A stretch of 64,000 nucleotides of DNA from Shimia sp. SK013 (GTDB taxonomy: Bacteria > Pseudomonadota > Alphaproteobacteria > Rhodobacterales > Rhodobacteraceae). The position numbers were made by a program, and so were the translations under genes. Below, one piece after another: positions 26,149 through 34,485 of this stretch. The notes under the pieces are model-generated. The model made no database searches. It worked only from the letters and a program-made list of their open reading frames with translations, and was not told the DNA's origin. Each line of letters begins with the position of its first letter. Position 1 is the first letter of the stretch. The stretch covers positions 146,586 to 210,585 of the forward strand of contig NZ_LAJH01000014.1 of assembly GCF_001292625.1 (NCBI RefSeq), read 5' to 3'.

Positions 26149-27333
26149 ATGACCACTGAGGCCATCGTTGCCGGTGTCGGCATGATCAAATTCGCCAAAC
26201 CGGGCGCATCCGACAGTTACGACGCCATGGGTGCCACCGCGATTGGCGCCGCTCTCAAAGACGCGGGACTGAGTTACGCCGACGTGCAGCAAGCCTACGC
26301 AGGCTATGTCTACGGCGACAGCACTTGCGGACAAAAAGCGCTCTATCACGTGGGCATGACCGGCATTCCGATTGTGAATGTGAACAACAACTGCTCCACC
26401 GGCTCCACCGCGCTGTTTCTGGCACGCCAAGCGATCGAACACGGCGTCGTAGACTGCGTGCTGGCCGTAGGGTTTGAGCAAATGCAGCCCGGCGCGCTTG
26501 GCAGCCACTGGACCGACCGCCCGACACCGTTTGATGATTTTGATGCGGCCTGCGACGACCTTGTTGGCAATTCACAAGTTCCCTTGGCTTTGCGCTACTT
26601 CGGCGGCGCCGGAAAGTCGCATATGGAGAAGCACGGCACAGAGCTGACCGATTTCGCCAAGATCCGCGCCAAGGCCTCCCGCCACGCATCCAACAATCCG
26701 CTGGCGCTGTTTAATCAGGAAATCACCGCCGATCAGGTCATGGCAGCCCCCGTCATGTGGGATGGCGTCATGACCCGCCTCATGGCCTGCCCGCCCACTT
26801 GCGGCGGCGCCGCCGCGATCCTCTGCTCTGAAAGCTTCGCCGCCAAACATGGCATCGACCAAACCGTGCGCATCAAAGCACAAGCCATGACCACTGACTA
26901 TGCGTCGACCTTTGAGGCGCGCGACATGATGCAGGTCGTCGGCTACGACATGACCGCCGAGGCCGCCAAACAGGTGCAGGACCAATCCGGCATCGACATC
27001 GCCGACGTGGATGTGGTCGAGCTGCACGACTGTTTCGCGCATAATGAGCTGATCACGTACGAAGGCTTGGGCCTGACGCCCGAAGGCACCGCGCAGAAAT
27101 TTATCGCGGATGGCGACAACACCTATGGCGGCAAATATGTTACCAACCCGTCCGGCGGTCTGCTGTCCAAAGGCCACCCGCTTGGCGCGACCGGTCTGGC
27201 ACAATGTTATGAGCTCACCCACCAACTGCGCGGCACAGCCGACGCCCGTCAGGTCGACGGCGCCAAGACCGCACTGCAACACAATCTTGGTCTAGGCGGC
27301 GCCTGCGTCGTGACCCTTTATCAGGCAGCATAA
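26149..27333 (+). CDS. SCP2/lipid-transfer-type thiolase
   Basis: 394 residues. Thiolase-superfamily motifs of the sterol-carrier/lipid-transfer branch are present: nucleophile Cys in NVNNNCSTGSTALFLARQAI, His in VVELHDCFAHNELI, NPSGGLLSKGHPLGATGLAQ and a C-terminal NLGLGGACVVTLY. Such enzymes cleave 3-ketoacyl-CoA or catalyse retro-aldol cleavage of branched hydroxyacyl-CoA. The ribosome site is GGGAGG. First gene of a six-gene operon. No DUF35 partner, found beside some retro-aldolases, is present, so ordinary thiolysis is favoured. Confidence 0.88.
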   Translation: MTTEAIVAGVGMIKFAKPGASDSYDAMGATAIGAALKDAGLSYADVQQAYAGYVYGDSTCGQKALYHVGMTGIPIVNVNNNCSTGSTALFLARQAIEHGVVDCVLAVGFEQMQPGALGSHWTDRPTPFDDFDAACDDLVGNSQVPLALRYFGGAGKSHMEKHGTELTDFAKIRAKASRHASNNPLALFNQEITADQVMAAPVMWDGVMTRLMACPPTCGGAAAILCSESFAAKHGIDQTVRIKAQAMTTDYASTFEARDMMQVVGYDMTAEAAKQVQDQSGIDIADVDVVELHDCFAHNELITYEGLGLTPEGTAQKFIADGDNTYGGKYVTNPSGGLLSKGHPLGATGLAQCYELTHQLRGTADARQVDGAKTALQHNLGLGGACVVTLYQAA

Positions 27334-27338
27334 ACGTT

Positions 27339-27806
27339 ATGGGAATTTTTGACCGATCCACCGAAGGCCACGTGACGCCACCCGTCGAGGTCACACTCGA
27401 ACGCGGCGCTATTGCCTTCTTTGCCGAAACCATCGGCGAGGCCGACCCCGTGCATCTGGACGCCGACGCCGCTCAGGCCGCAGGCCACCCCGATGTTCTG
27501 GCCCCAGCCACTTACGCCGTTGTCGTTGGCACTTTTGCAGGGCAAAAAGCCGCCCGCCAAGACCAGCCCGATCTGCTCACGCTGATCAACGGCGACCTGC
27601 GCGTGCTGCTGCACGGCACCGAGGCCTACGACTATCACGGCCCGATGTACGCAGGCGACACTGTGTCGGTGCAAAACGAGGTCACAGGCTTTTCCGACCC
27701 TAAAGGCGGCAAGCTTGAGATCGCCCATGTCACCACCCGTATCACCCACGCCGAGCGCGGCCCGATTGTAACCGCCACCCGCGGCATCATTCACCGGCTG
27801 GGCTAA
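27339..27806 (+). CDS. MaoC-like hydratase subunit, N-terminal (FAS1-like) type
   Basis: 155 residues with a hot-dog fold of the MaoC_dehydrat_N/FAS1_DH type. VTLERGAIAFFAETIGEADPVHLDADAAQAAGHPDVLAPATYAVVVG lacks the full hydratase-2 catalytic Asp-x4-His pattern. DLRVLLHGTEAYDYHGPMYAGDTVSV supplies the structural hydrated motif. It starts 5 bp after the thiolase gene and precedes a catalytic MaoC gene by 12 bp. The pair probably forms a heteromeric enoyl-CoA hydratase. Confidence 0.82.
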   Translation: MGIFDRSTEGHVTPPVEVTLERGAIAFFAETIGEADPVHLDADAAQAAGHPDVLAPATYAVVVGTFAGQKAARQDQPDLLTLINGDLRVLLHGTEAYDYHGPMYAGDTVSVQNEVTGFSDPKGGKLEIAHVTTRITHAERGPIVTATRGIIHRLG

Positions 27807-27818
27807 GGGAGACAGACC

Positions 27819-28232
27819 ATGACAATTACACCTCAAAACGCCCAAATCGGCGACATGATCCCCGATCACAAATTCGGCCCCGTCACCCGCAAATCGCTTG
27901 CGCTTTATGCAGGTGCCTCTGGCGATCATAATCCGATCCACATCGATCTGGACTTCGCCAAGAAGGCTGGCATGGACGACGTCTTTGCCCACGGCATGTT
28001 GTCGATGGCGCAGCTCGGCCGCCTCGTGACCAACTTTGCTGGCCAAGCCAACGTCCGCCACCTCGACACGCGGTTCACCGCGCTCACACCGGTGGGCGCG
28101 ATTGTCGACTGCACAGGCGAGGTCACAGACCGCCGCGAAGAAGACGGCGAAACGCTGCTGACCTTGAAACTCGCAGCCCATATCGACGACGGCACCCAAA
28201 CCCTCAAAGGCGAAGCGATCATCGCTGTCTAA
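27819..28232 (+). CDS. MaoC-family (R)-enoyl-CoA hydratase subunit
   Basis: 137 residues. The hydratase-2 signature is intact: LYAGASGDHNPIHIDLDFAKKAGMDDVFAHGMLSMAQLG, with catalytic Asp and His. It would hydrate trans-2-enoyl-CoA in the second step of the operon's oxidation spiral, likely with the preceding FAS1-like subunit. GGGAG precedes the ATG. Confidence 0.88.
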   Translation: MTITPQNAQIGDMIPDHKFGPVTRKSLALYAGASGDHNPIHIDLDFAKKAGMDDVFAHGMLSMAQLGRLVTNFAGQANVRHLDTRFTALTPVGAIVDCTGEVTDRREEDGETLLTLKLAAHIDDGTQTLKGEAIIAV

Positions 28233-28255
28233 CCGCCATTCAAAGGACGCCCAAC

Positions 28256-29404
28256 ATGCCCAATCACATGTGGATGCAAGAAGACCAGCAAGCCTTCGCC
28301 AGCACCGTCAAACGCTTCTTTGACGAGGAAATCACCCCCAACAAAGACGCCTGGACCAAAGCCGGCGCTGTCCCCAAATCGCTTTGGAAGAAGGCCGGCG
28401 AGCTCGGCATCCTTGGTGCCACTTTCCCCGAAGAATACGGCGGCCTCGGCCTGTCGCGCCATTTCGATGCTGTGACTTTCCTTGAACAAACCAAAGCCGG
28501 CGACAGCGGTTGGGGCGTGTCCGTTCACAACATCGCCGCGCATTACATCACCTCCTTTGGCACCGAAGAACAAAAGACCCGCTGGCTGCCGGGCCTTGCA
28601 TCGGGTGACAAAGTTGCCGCCATCGCCATGACCGAACCCGGCACCGGCTCAGACCTGCAAGCGGTCAAAACCACCGCCATCCGCGACGGCAACGAATACC
28701 TGATCAACGGCTCCAAAACCTTCATCACCAACGGCGGCTCTGCCGATCTGATCGTGCTGGTCGCGAAAACCGACCCCTCTGCCAAGGGACGTGGCGTGTC
28801 GCTTGTGGTGGTCGAAACCGAAGGGCTCGAAGGCTTTGAGGTCGGCCGCTGCCTCAAGAAAATGGGTATGAAGCGCAACGACACCGCCGAGCTGTCTTTC
28901 CAGGACGTACGCGTACCGCTCACCAATCTGATCGGCACCGAAGAAGGCCAGGGTTTTATCCAGCTGATGAAGCAACTTCCGTGGGAACGTTTGATCCTTG
29001 GCTATATGGCGCTCGGGTCTTCGCAATGCGCGCTCGAGCACACACTGGCCTATGTGAAGGAACGCAAAGCGTTTGGTCAGCGCGTGATGGATTTTCAGAA
29101 CACCCGTTTCAAACTCGCCGAAGCCGCCACCAAAATCGAACTGCTGGCCGCGTTTTGTGACCAATGCCTCGCGGAATTGGACGACGGCAAACTGACGCCG
29201 GAGAAAGCCGCGATGGCCAAGTGGTGGGGCACGCAAACCCAATGCGAAATCGTCGACGAATGCCTGCAACTGCACGGCGGTTATGGCTACATGTCCGAAT
29301 ATCCGATCAGCGAACTTTATACCGACGCCCGCGTACAGAAAATCTACGGCGGCACCAATGAAATCATGAAAGAAGTGATCGCCCGATCGCTCGACTTGGA
29401 CTGA
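28256..29404 (+). CDS. Acyl-CoA dehydrogenase
   Basis: 382 residues, typical length. Landmarks are AIAMTEPGTGSDLQAVKTTA (FAD/substrate loop), ITNGGSADLIVLVAKTDP, ERKAFGQRVMDFQNTRFKLAE, CLQLHGGYGYMSEYPISELYTDARVQKIYGGTNEIMKEVIARSL with the C-terminal active-site region. It introduces the alpha-beta double bond, passing electrons to ETF. The operon supplies all following steps. The start is preceded by AAGGA. Confidence 0.93.
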   Translation: MPNHMWMQEDQQAFASTVKRFFDEEITPNKDAWTKAGAVPKSLWKKAGELGILGATFPEEYGGLGLSRHFDAVTFLEQTKAGDSGWGVSVHNIAAHYITSFGTEEQKTRWLPGLASGDKVAAIAMTEPGTGSDLQAVKTTAIRDGNEYLINGSKTFITNGGSADLIVLVAKTDPSAKGRGVSLVVVETEGLEGFEVGRCLKKMGMKRNDTAELSFQDVRVPLTNLIGTEEGQGFIQLMKQLPWERLILGYMALGSSQCALEHTLAYVKERKAFGQRVMDFQNTRFKLAEAATKIELLAAFCDQCLAELDDGKLTPEKAAMAKWWGTQTQCEIVDECLQLHGGYGYMSEYPISELYTDARVQKIYGGTNEIMKEVIARSLDLD

Positions 29405-29414
29405 GGACACCCTG

Positions 29415-30239
29415 ATGAAACTCACCGGCAAAACCGCCTATGTCACCGGCGCAGGCAACGGCATCGGCCGCGCTGTTGCTCTGAAACTCGCCGCCGAAGG
29501 CGCCAACGTTGTCCTCAATGATCTGAGCAAAGGTCCCGCCCAAGCCGTAGTTGATGAAATCACCGCCGCCGGTGGCACCGCCATCGCCGTGGTCGGCTCA
29601 GTGACCGAAGACGGTTTTGCCGAACGGTTCATCGGCGCAGGCGTGGAAAAATGGAACTCCATCGACATCATCGTCAACAACGCGGGCTACACATGGGACG
29701 CCCAAATCGGCCACATGACCGACGACATGTTTGACGCCATGATGGACGTGCACGTCAAAGCCCCCTTTCGTATCCTGCGCGCGGCCTCCGGCTTTATCAA
29801 AGGCGCGGCCAAACAAGAGGCAGAGGCCGGTCAGGAAGTCTTCCGCAAGGTGGTCAATATCTCCTCCATCGCGGGCACCGGCGGCAACTTTGGCCAAGCC
29901 AACTATTCCTCGGCAAAATCCGCGGTTCTCGGCCTGACCAAGACCATGGCCAAGGAATGGGGCCGCCTAAAGGTCTGCGTGAACGCCGTGGCCTTTGGTT
30001 TCATCGAAACCCGCCTGACCGAGGGCACCGATGAAAAGAAAACCATAGAGATCGACGGCAACACAGTCGGCATCGGCATCCCCAAGAAAATGGCCGCCGG
30101 CGCGGCTGCGGTGATCCCTCTCGGCCGCCCCGGCACACCAGAAGAAGCCGCCGACGGCGTCTATTTGATGTGCTGTCCCGAAAGCAATTATGTCTCCGCG
30201 CAGGTTCTCACCGTCGGCGGCGGGCTGAACGGCCTCTGA
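29415..30239 (+). CDS. SDR-family dehydrogenase (probable 3-hydroxyacyl-CoA dehydrogenase)
   Basis: 274 residues, classical short-chain dehydrogenase: cofactor motif TGAGNGIGRAVALKL, NNAGYTWDAQIGHM, catalytic Ser in VNISSIAGTGGNFGQ and Tyr-x3-Lys in YSSAKSAVLGLTKTMAKEWG. An unusual insertion with a DEKKTIEIDGNTVGIGIPKK segment precedes PLGRPGTPEEAADGVYLMCC. In context it should oxidise the 3-hydroxyacyl-CoA made by the MaoC pair. 10 bp after the dehydrogenase gene. Confidence 0.9.
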   Translation: MKLTGKTAYVTGAGNGIGRAVALKLAAEGANVVLNDLSKGPAQAVVDEITAAGGTAIAVVGSVTEDGFAERFIGAGVEKWNSIDIIVNNAGYTWDAQIGHMTDDMFDAMMDVHVKAPFRILRAASGFIKGAAKQEAEAGQEVFRKVVNISSIAGTGGNFGQANYSSAKSAVLGLTKTMAKEWGRLKVCVNAVAFGFIETRLTEGTDEKKTIEIDGNTVGIGIPKKMAAGAAAVIPLGRPGTPEEAADGVYLMCCPESNYVSAQVLTVGGGLNGL

Positions 30240-30294
30240 CCCACGCGCCCGGCCGCCAAGGTCGGGCCACGCCCTTCCCTCAAGGACATCTCCC

Positions 30295-31374
30295 ATGCTC
30301 CAAGGCATCCGCATCATCGAAATCGAGGGCCTCGGCCCCGGCCCCTTCGCCGCCATGCACCTGGCGGACCTTGGCGCAGACGTCATCACCATCCACCGCA
30401 AAGGCGGCGCGGCGATCACCGCGGATCAATCCGTGCTGGACCGTGGCAAACGTTCGATTGCGCTCGACCTCAAAGATCCCGACGACCTTGCGACCGCCAA
30501 AAAACTCATCGCCACCGCTGATGGGCTGATCGAGGGCTTCCGCCCCGGTGTGATGGAACGCCTTGGCCTCGGCCCCGAAGACCTGCAGTCAGACAACCCG
30601 CACCTCGTATATGGCCGCATGACAGGCTGGGGCCAAACCGGACCGCGTGCGCAAACCGCAGGCCACGACCTCAACTACATCGCCCAATCCGGCGCATTGC
30701 ACTACGCGTCCGAACCCGGTTCGCCACCGATCACCCCCGCCACGCTGGTTGGCGACATCGGCGGCGGCGCGCTCTACCTCGTCATCGGCATCCTCTCCGG
30801 CATCCTTAACGCGCAACGCACCGGCCAAGGCACCGTTGTTGACGCCGCCATCGTCGACGGCTCCGCACATATGATGACCCTGCTGATGGCCCTGAAACAG
30901 GCCGGCGGCCTCGCCACGGAACGCGGCACATCTCTGCTCGACGGCCCCCACTGGTCCCGCAGTTATGCCTGCGCCGACGGCGGCTACCTCTCCGTGCAAT
31001 GTCTGGAGCCACAATTCTACGCCGCGTTCCTCGCCAAACTCGACCTGACAGACGACCGCGAGTTTACCCGCCAGCACGACAAGGCGCTCTGGCCCAAGCT
31101 CACCACCCGCCTCACCGACCTCTTCCTCAGCCAACCGCGCAGCCACTGGGAAGCGCTCTTTGAAGGCTCCGACGCCTGCGTCGCCACCGTGCTCTCCCCC
31201 AAGGAAGCTGCCGAAGCACCGCACACCGCAGCCCGTAACATATGGCAAACCCCCAACGGACACCTACAAGCCGCCCCCGCCCCGCGCTTTGACGGGCAAA
31301 CAGCAGCCATCCCCCCTGCCCCAAAACGCGGCGAACATACGGACGAGATCCTCCGCGATCTGAACGCGATCTAG
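30295..31374 (+). CDS. CaiB/BaiF-family CoA-transferase (racemase-like)
   Basis: 359 residues, family III CoA-transferase/alpha-methylacyl-CoA racemase type: MLQGIRIIEIEGLGPGPFAAMHLADLGADVITI, LDLKDPDDLATAKKLIATADGLIEGFRPGVMERLGLG, YGRMTGWGQTGPRAQTAGHDLNYIAQSGAL. The HD pair in AGHDLNYIA fits the racemase branch (AMACR-like) as well as CoA-transfer. If a racemase, the operon would handle 2-methyl-branched acyl-CoA, which agrees with an SCP2-type thiolase. Last gene of the operon. Confidence 0.88.
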   Translation: MLQGIRIIEIEGLGPGPFAAMHLADLGADVITIHRKGGAAITADQSVLDRGKRSIALDLKDPDDLATAKKLIATADGLIEGFRPGVMERLGLGPEDLQSDNPHLVYGRMTGWGQTGPRAQTAGHDLNYIAQSGALHYASEPGSPPITPATLVGDIGGGALYLVIGILSGILNAQRTGQGTVVDAAIVDGSAHMMTLLMALKQAGGLATERGTSLLDGPHWSRSYACADGGYLSVQCLEPQFYAAFLAKLDLTDDREFTRQHDKALWPKLTTRLTDLFLSQPRSHWEALFEGSDACVATVLSPKEAAEAPHTAARNIWQTPNGHLQAAPAPRFDGQTAAIPPAPKRGEHTDEILRDLNAI

Positions 31375-31386
31375 CGCCGACCCAAC

Positions 31387-31449
31387 GCTTCCTTTTGCCT
31401 CAAATATCCCGGGGGTGTCCCGCCAGCGGCGGGACGGGGGCTGGCCCCC
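31387..31449. repeat. GC-rich intergenic double-hairpin element
   Basis: CTTCCTTTTGCCTCAAATAT followed by CCCGGGGG, a perfect stem GTCCCGCC-AGC-GGCGGGAC (31417-31435) and a second stem GGGGGC-TG-GCCCCC (31436-31449). The lead TTTTGCCTCAAATATCCCGGGGG is familiar to me as a dispersed intergenic sequence of Rhodobacteraceae. Only one copy lies in this window. Confidence 0.55.
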
Positions 31450-31490
31450 TCAATGCCATAAGCCACAACGCGCGGTCCCTTAACGAAAAC

Positions 31491-31515
31491 GGAGGCGCGC
31501 CTTTGGCGCACCTCC
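31491..31515 (-). terminator. Probable hemE terminator
   Basis: On the minus strand GGAGGTGCGCC-AAA-GGCGCGCCTCC forms an 11-bp stem with one G-U-type mismatch, followed by GTTTTCGTT, about 50 bp past the hemE stop. Confidence 0.6.
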
Positions 31516-31529
31516 GCAAAACTGTCGTG

Positions 31530-31546
31530 ATACTGACGCGATACCG
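31530..31546. repeat. Copy 1 of ATACYGACGCGATACCG repeat
   Basis: 17 bp shared with one mismatch with 50332-50348. Each copy is about one and a half units of ATACCGACGCG. Located between the hemE stop and its terminator. Confidence 0.5.
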
Positions 31547-31563
31547 ACGTTGGAAAAACGTGG

Positions 31564-32598
31564 TTAACGCTCGCGCACCGTATCAATCATCAACTGCACA
31601 TTTTCCGGATCCGCGTCCGGCGTGATGCCATGGCCCAGATTGAAGATATGCGGCCCGTTGCCCAGAGCCTTCACAATCTTGCGGGTTTCATCCACCAGAT
31701 CCTGCCCGCCGGTCACCATATGGCTGGATTTCAGGTTGCCCTGAACACAGCCATCGATTTGCACGTTGGCAGCGGCCCACTGAGGCGTCACACCGTCATC
31801 CAGCGCCACACAATCCGCACCCGTCGCCTTGCCAAACCCGACATAGCGTTCCCCCGCGCCCCGCGGGAAAGCGATCACTGGCACATCGGGATGGCGCGCC
31901 TTTAGCTCGGCAATGATTTTCTTTGTTGGTTCAAGCGCATAGCGGTCAAAATCCGCGCCCTTGAGCGATCCAGCCCAGCTGTCAAACAGCTTCACGACCT
32001 CGGCGCCTGCCTCAATTTGTTTGGACAGATAATCCACAGTGCCTTCGCTGATCCGGTCAATAATCTGGTCGAACACTTCGGGGTTCTCGTCCTTGAGCTT
32101 GTGGGCCGGCCCCTGATCCGGTGTGCCACGCCCCGCCACCATATACGTCGCCACCGTCCAAGGCGCACCGGCAAAGCCAATCAGCGTGGTTTCTTTGGGC
32201 AATTCACGGCGCAAAATTCGCACGGTTTCATAGATCGGATTGAGCGTTTCGTGAATGGAACCGACACCATTCAGCTTGTCAAAATCCGCCTGTGATTCAA
32301 TCGTCGACAACCGCGGACCTTCACCTGTCACAAACCACAGATCCGCGCCAAGCGCTTGAGGCAAAAGCAAAATATCAGCGAACAGGATCGATGCGTCAAA
32401 GCCATAACGCCGGATCGGCTGCAATGTGACCTCTGCTGCCAATTGCGGATTATAACACAACGACAAGAAGTCGCCCGCCTGCGCCCGCGTCGCACGATAC
32501 TCCGGCAGATACCGCCCCGCTTGGCGCATCATCCAGATCGGTGGCGTTTCAAGGGTTTCACCGGCCAACGCCCGCAGGATTGTTTTTTCTTTTGTCAT
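31564..32598 (-). CDS. hemE: Uroporphyrinogen decarboxylase
   Basis: 344 residues from ATG 32598 ([14 protein letters not shown]), with GAGGG 6 bp before; the longer frame to 32640 runs into the FNR-type box. Signatures are [20 protein letters not shown], the catalytic Asp region [33 protein letters not shown] and [16 protein letters not shown]. It converts uroporphyrinogen III to coproporphyrinogen III by four decarboxylations. Divergent from hemC, sharing a 206-bp regulatory region. Confidence 0.96.
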   Translation of the reverse strand: MTKEKTILRALAGETLETPPIWMMRQAGRYLPEYRATRAQAGDFLSLCYNPQLAAEVTLQPIRRYGFDASILFADILLLPQALGADLWFVTGEGPRLSTIESQADFDKLNGVGSIHETLNPIYETVRILRRELPKETTLIGFAGAPWTVATYMVAGRGTPDQGPAHKLKDENPEVFDQIIDRISEGTVDYLSKQIEAGAEVVKLFDSWAGSLKGADFDRYALEPTKKIIAELKARHPDVPVIAFPRGAGERYVGFGKATGADCVALDDGVTPQWAAANVQIDGCVQGNLKSSHMVTGGQDLVDETRKIVKALGNGPHIFNLGHGITPDADPENVQLMIDTVRER

Positions 32599-32633
32599 GC
32601 TCACCCTCATATGTGCGCCAAAAATGCATCTCG

Positions 32634-32647
32634 TTGACATGTATCAA
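32634..32647. promoter_or_regulatory. FNR-type box between hemE and hemC
   Basis: TTGAC-ATGT-ATCAA differs from the FNR consensus TTGAT-N4-ATCAA by one base. Its centre is 42 bp upstream of the hemE ATG and 164 bp upstream of the hemC ATG. Which gene it acts on, and with which sign, is not decided by position. Confidence 0.6.
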
Positions 32648-32804
32648 GGAATCGCAGGCTTTTGCATGTCCTATCACATCAAAACATCTTCACAGCGACA
32701 CTCTGTCCCCGCCACCCCACATTTTTGTCCGCTCCCACTTGGAAAACCCTGCTCAACCCCATCCGCGCTTGCCAGACCGCCCGCTCAGGATTAGATCAAT
32801 TCCC

Positions 32805-33764
32805 ATGACTTTAACCAAGCCTTCCCCCGCTTCGCCTCTCAAAATCGGCACCCGTGGTTCTCCGCTGGCCCTTGCTCAGGCCTATGAAACCCGACGCCGT
32901 CTGATGGGGGCATTTGATCTGCCCGAAGATGCATTTGACATCGTGGTCATCACCACCTCAGGTGACAATGCACAGCTGATAGCCAAAGACAAACCGCTCA
33001 AGGAATTGGGCGGAAAGGGGCTTTTTACCAAAGAGATCGAAGAAGCGCTTTTGGTTGGCGGCATCGACATTGCCGTGCACTCCATGAAAGACATGCCCGT
33101 TGCGCAGCCCGCAGGCCTGTTGCTCGACACCTACCTGCCCCGCGAAGACACACGCGACGCTTTTGTGTCCCCTGATGTGACCACGCTTGCGGGACTTCCC
33201 CAAGGCGCAACCGTCGGCACCTCGTCTCTTCGCCGTCGCGCGCAATTGTTGCATTTCCGCCCCGACCTGAACGCAGTGGAATTTCGCGGTAACGTACAGA
33301 CAAGATTGAAAAAACTGTCGGCCGGTGTCGCGGATTGTACGTTCCTTGCAATGGCGGGTTTGAACCGTTTGGACATGTCGCATGTCGCAGCCTCCGCAAT
33401 CGAGCCCGAGGATATGCTGCCCGCCGTCGCCCAAGGCGCCATTGGGATCGAACGTCGCGCCGACGACAGCGCCACCGCGGCCCTTCTCGAAGCCCTGCAC
33501 GACACGCCGACAGGTCAGCGTCTCGCCGCAGAACGCGCCTTCCTTGCCGCGCTGGACGGGTCTTGCGAGACCCCAATCGCGGGTCTTGCAGAACTGGACG
33601 GATCGACCCTGCGTTTGCGGGGCGAAGTCCTTCGCCCAGATGGGTCCGAAAGCATCACGGATGACCGCACCGCCCCCATTGAGGACGGCGCTGAATTGGG
33701 CGAAGCCATGGCGCGCGACGTCCTCGCCCAAGCCGGTGACGGGTTCTTCGCCTGGCGGTCCTGA
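32805..33764 (+). CDS. hemC: Hydroxymethylbilane synthase (porphobilinogen deaminase)
   Basis: 319 residues from ATG 32805 (MTLTKPSPASPLKIGTRGSPLALAQA). Family landmarks are KEIEEALLVGGIDIAVHSMKDMP, VGTSSLRRRAQLLHFRPDLNAVEFRGNVQTRLKKL and DGSCETPIAGLAEL, where the Cys carries the dipyrromethane cofactor. It polymerises four porphobilinogens into hydroxymethylbilane. The longer open frame upstream overlaps hemE and was rejected. Confidence 0.95.
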   Translation: MTLTKPSPASPLKIGTRGSPLALAQAYETRRRLMGAFDLPEDAFDIVVITTSGDNAQLIAKDKPLKELGGKGLFTKEIEEALLVGGIDIAVHSMKDMPVAQPAGLLLDTYLPREDTRDAFVSPDVTTLAGLPQGATVGTSSLRRRAQLLHFRPDLNAVEFRGNVQTRLKKLSAGVADCTFLAMAGLNRLDMSHVAASAIEPEDMLPAVAQGAIGIERRADDSATAALLEALHDTPTGQRLAAERAFLAALDGSCETPIAGLAELDGSTLRLRGEVLRPDGSESITDDRTAPIEDGAELGEAMARDVLAQAGDGFFAWRS

Positions 33765-33867
33765 TCTTTCCGCCACGTTAATTACCTTCATTCCGCACCA
33801 ATCCCATCACGATTTGGCCATGTTTCGCGGCGACCTTCACTGCGAGGCGTGAACAGAGGATGGACTG

Positions 33868-34437
33868 ATGAACGCGATGACACGACTTGGCACATTGGGT
33901 GCCGACAACTGGAACACATTGAACGCAGCTCCTGTGGACGCGGGCTACAGTTTTAGCGAAACCGACGGGCGCTTTCGTCATTCCGGACGCAGCGAGACAA
34001 TCCTGCGTTTCGTCGGACTGACCCTCGTAATGGGCGCGCTGGTGCAATGGGCCCTGCCCAACATCAGCTTTGCCGGCGACAATGATTCAACCAAAGCACT
34101 GCTATCGATCGGTTTCTCTCTGGTCGGTATGGCGATCTACCATTTTGCGGTGCGCGGCCACCGCAGCGAAATCCGCTATGACCCCGCCAAGGGTGAGGTC
34201 ATCGTTTCTGCGCTCAACCGCCAAGACCGCCAAAAAGGTGTGCGACGCATTCACTTGAGCAAAGTCAAAAGCATCTATGTGCGCCGCAGCGATATGCCTG
34301 CAGGACAAGCGGCCCTGCGCATTCGCCTGAATGACAGCGCGGCTGAAATCACCGCGATTCGCGGCGACCATGATGAAATTGAATTGGCGCATGGCCTCTT
34401 GTGCCGCGACATTCGCATGGCCAAAAAACGACGTTAA
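33868..34437 (+). CDS. Hypothetical membrane protein with two N-terminal helices
   Basis: 189 residues, with AGAGGA before the ATG. Two membrane helices (about residues 50-70 and 80-97: FVGLTLVMGALVQWALP, LLSIGFSLVGMAIYHFAV) precede a basic cytoplasmic domain of about 85 residues. That domain contains RSEIRYDPAKGEVIVSALNRQ, HLSKVKSIYVRRS and RIRLNDSAAEITAIRGDHDEIELAHGLL, a beta-rich pattern like PH-type domains. I do not recognise a named family. Single gene with a strong terminator. Confidence 0.75.
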   Translation: MNAMTRLGTLGADNWNTLNAAPVDAGYSFSETDGRFRHSGRSETILRFVGLTLVMGALVQWALPNISFAGDNDSTKALLSIGFSLVGMAIYHFAVRGHRSEIRYDPAKGEVIVSALNRQDRQKGVRRIHLSKVKSIYVRRSDMPAGQAALRIRLNDSAAEITAIRGDHDEIELAHGLLCRDIRMAKKRR

Positions 34438-34459
34438 ATCATAGGCAAAGCCAATCAAA

Positions 34460-34484
34460 GGCGGGCCCTGGCCCGCCTTTTTTT
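34460..34484 (+). terminator. Terminator between the hypothetical membrane gene and hemF
   Basis: GGCGGGC-CCTG-GCCCGCC followed by seven T residues, 22 bp past the plus-strand stop. It ends 2 bp before the convergent hemF stop. Confidence 0.9.
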
Positions 34485-34485
34485 G

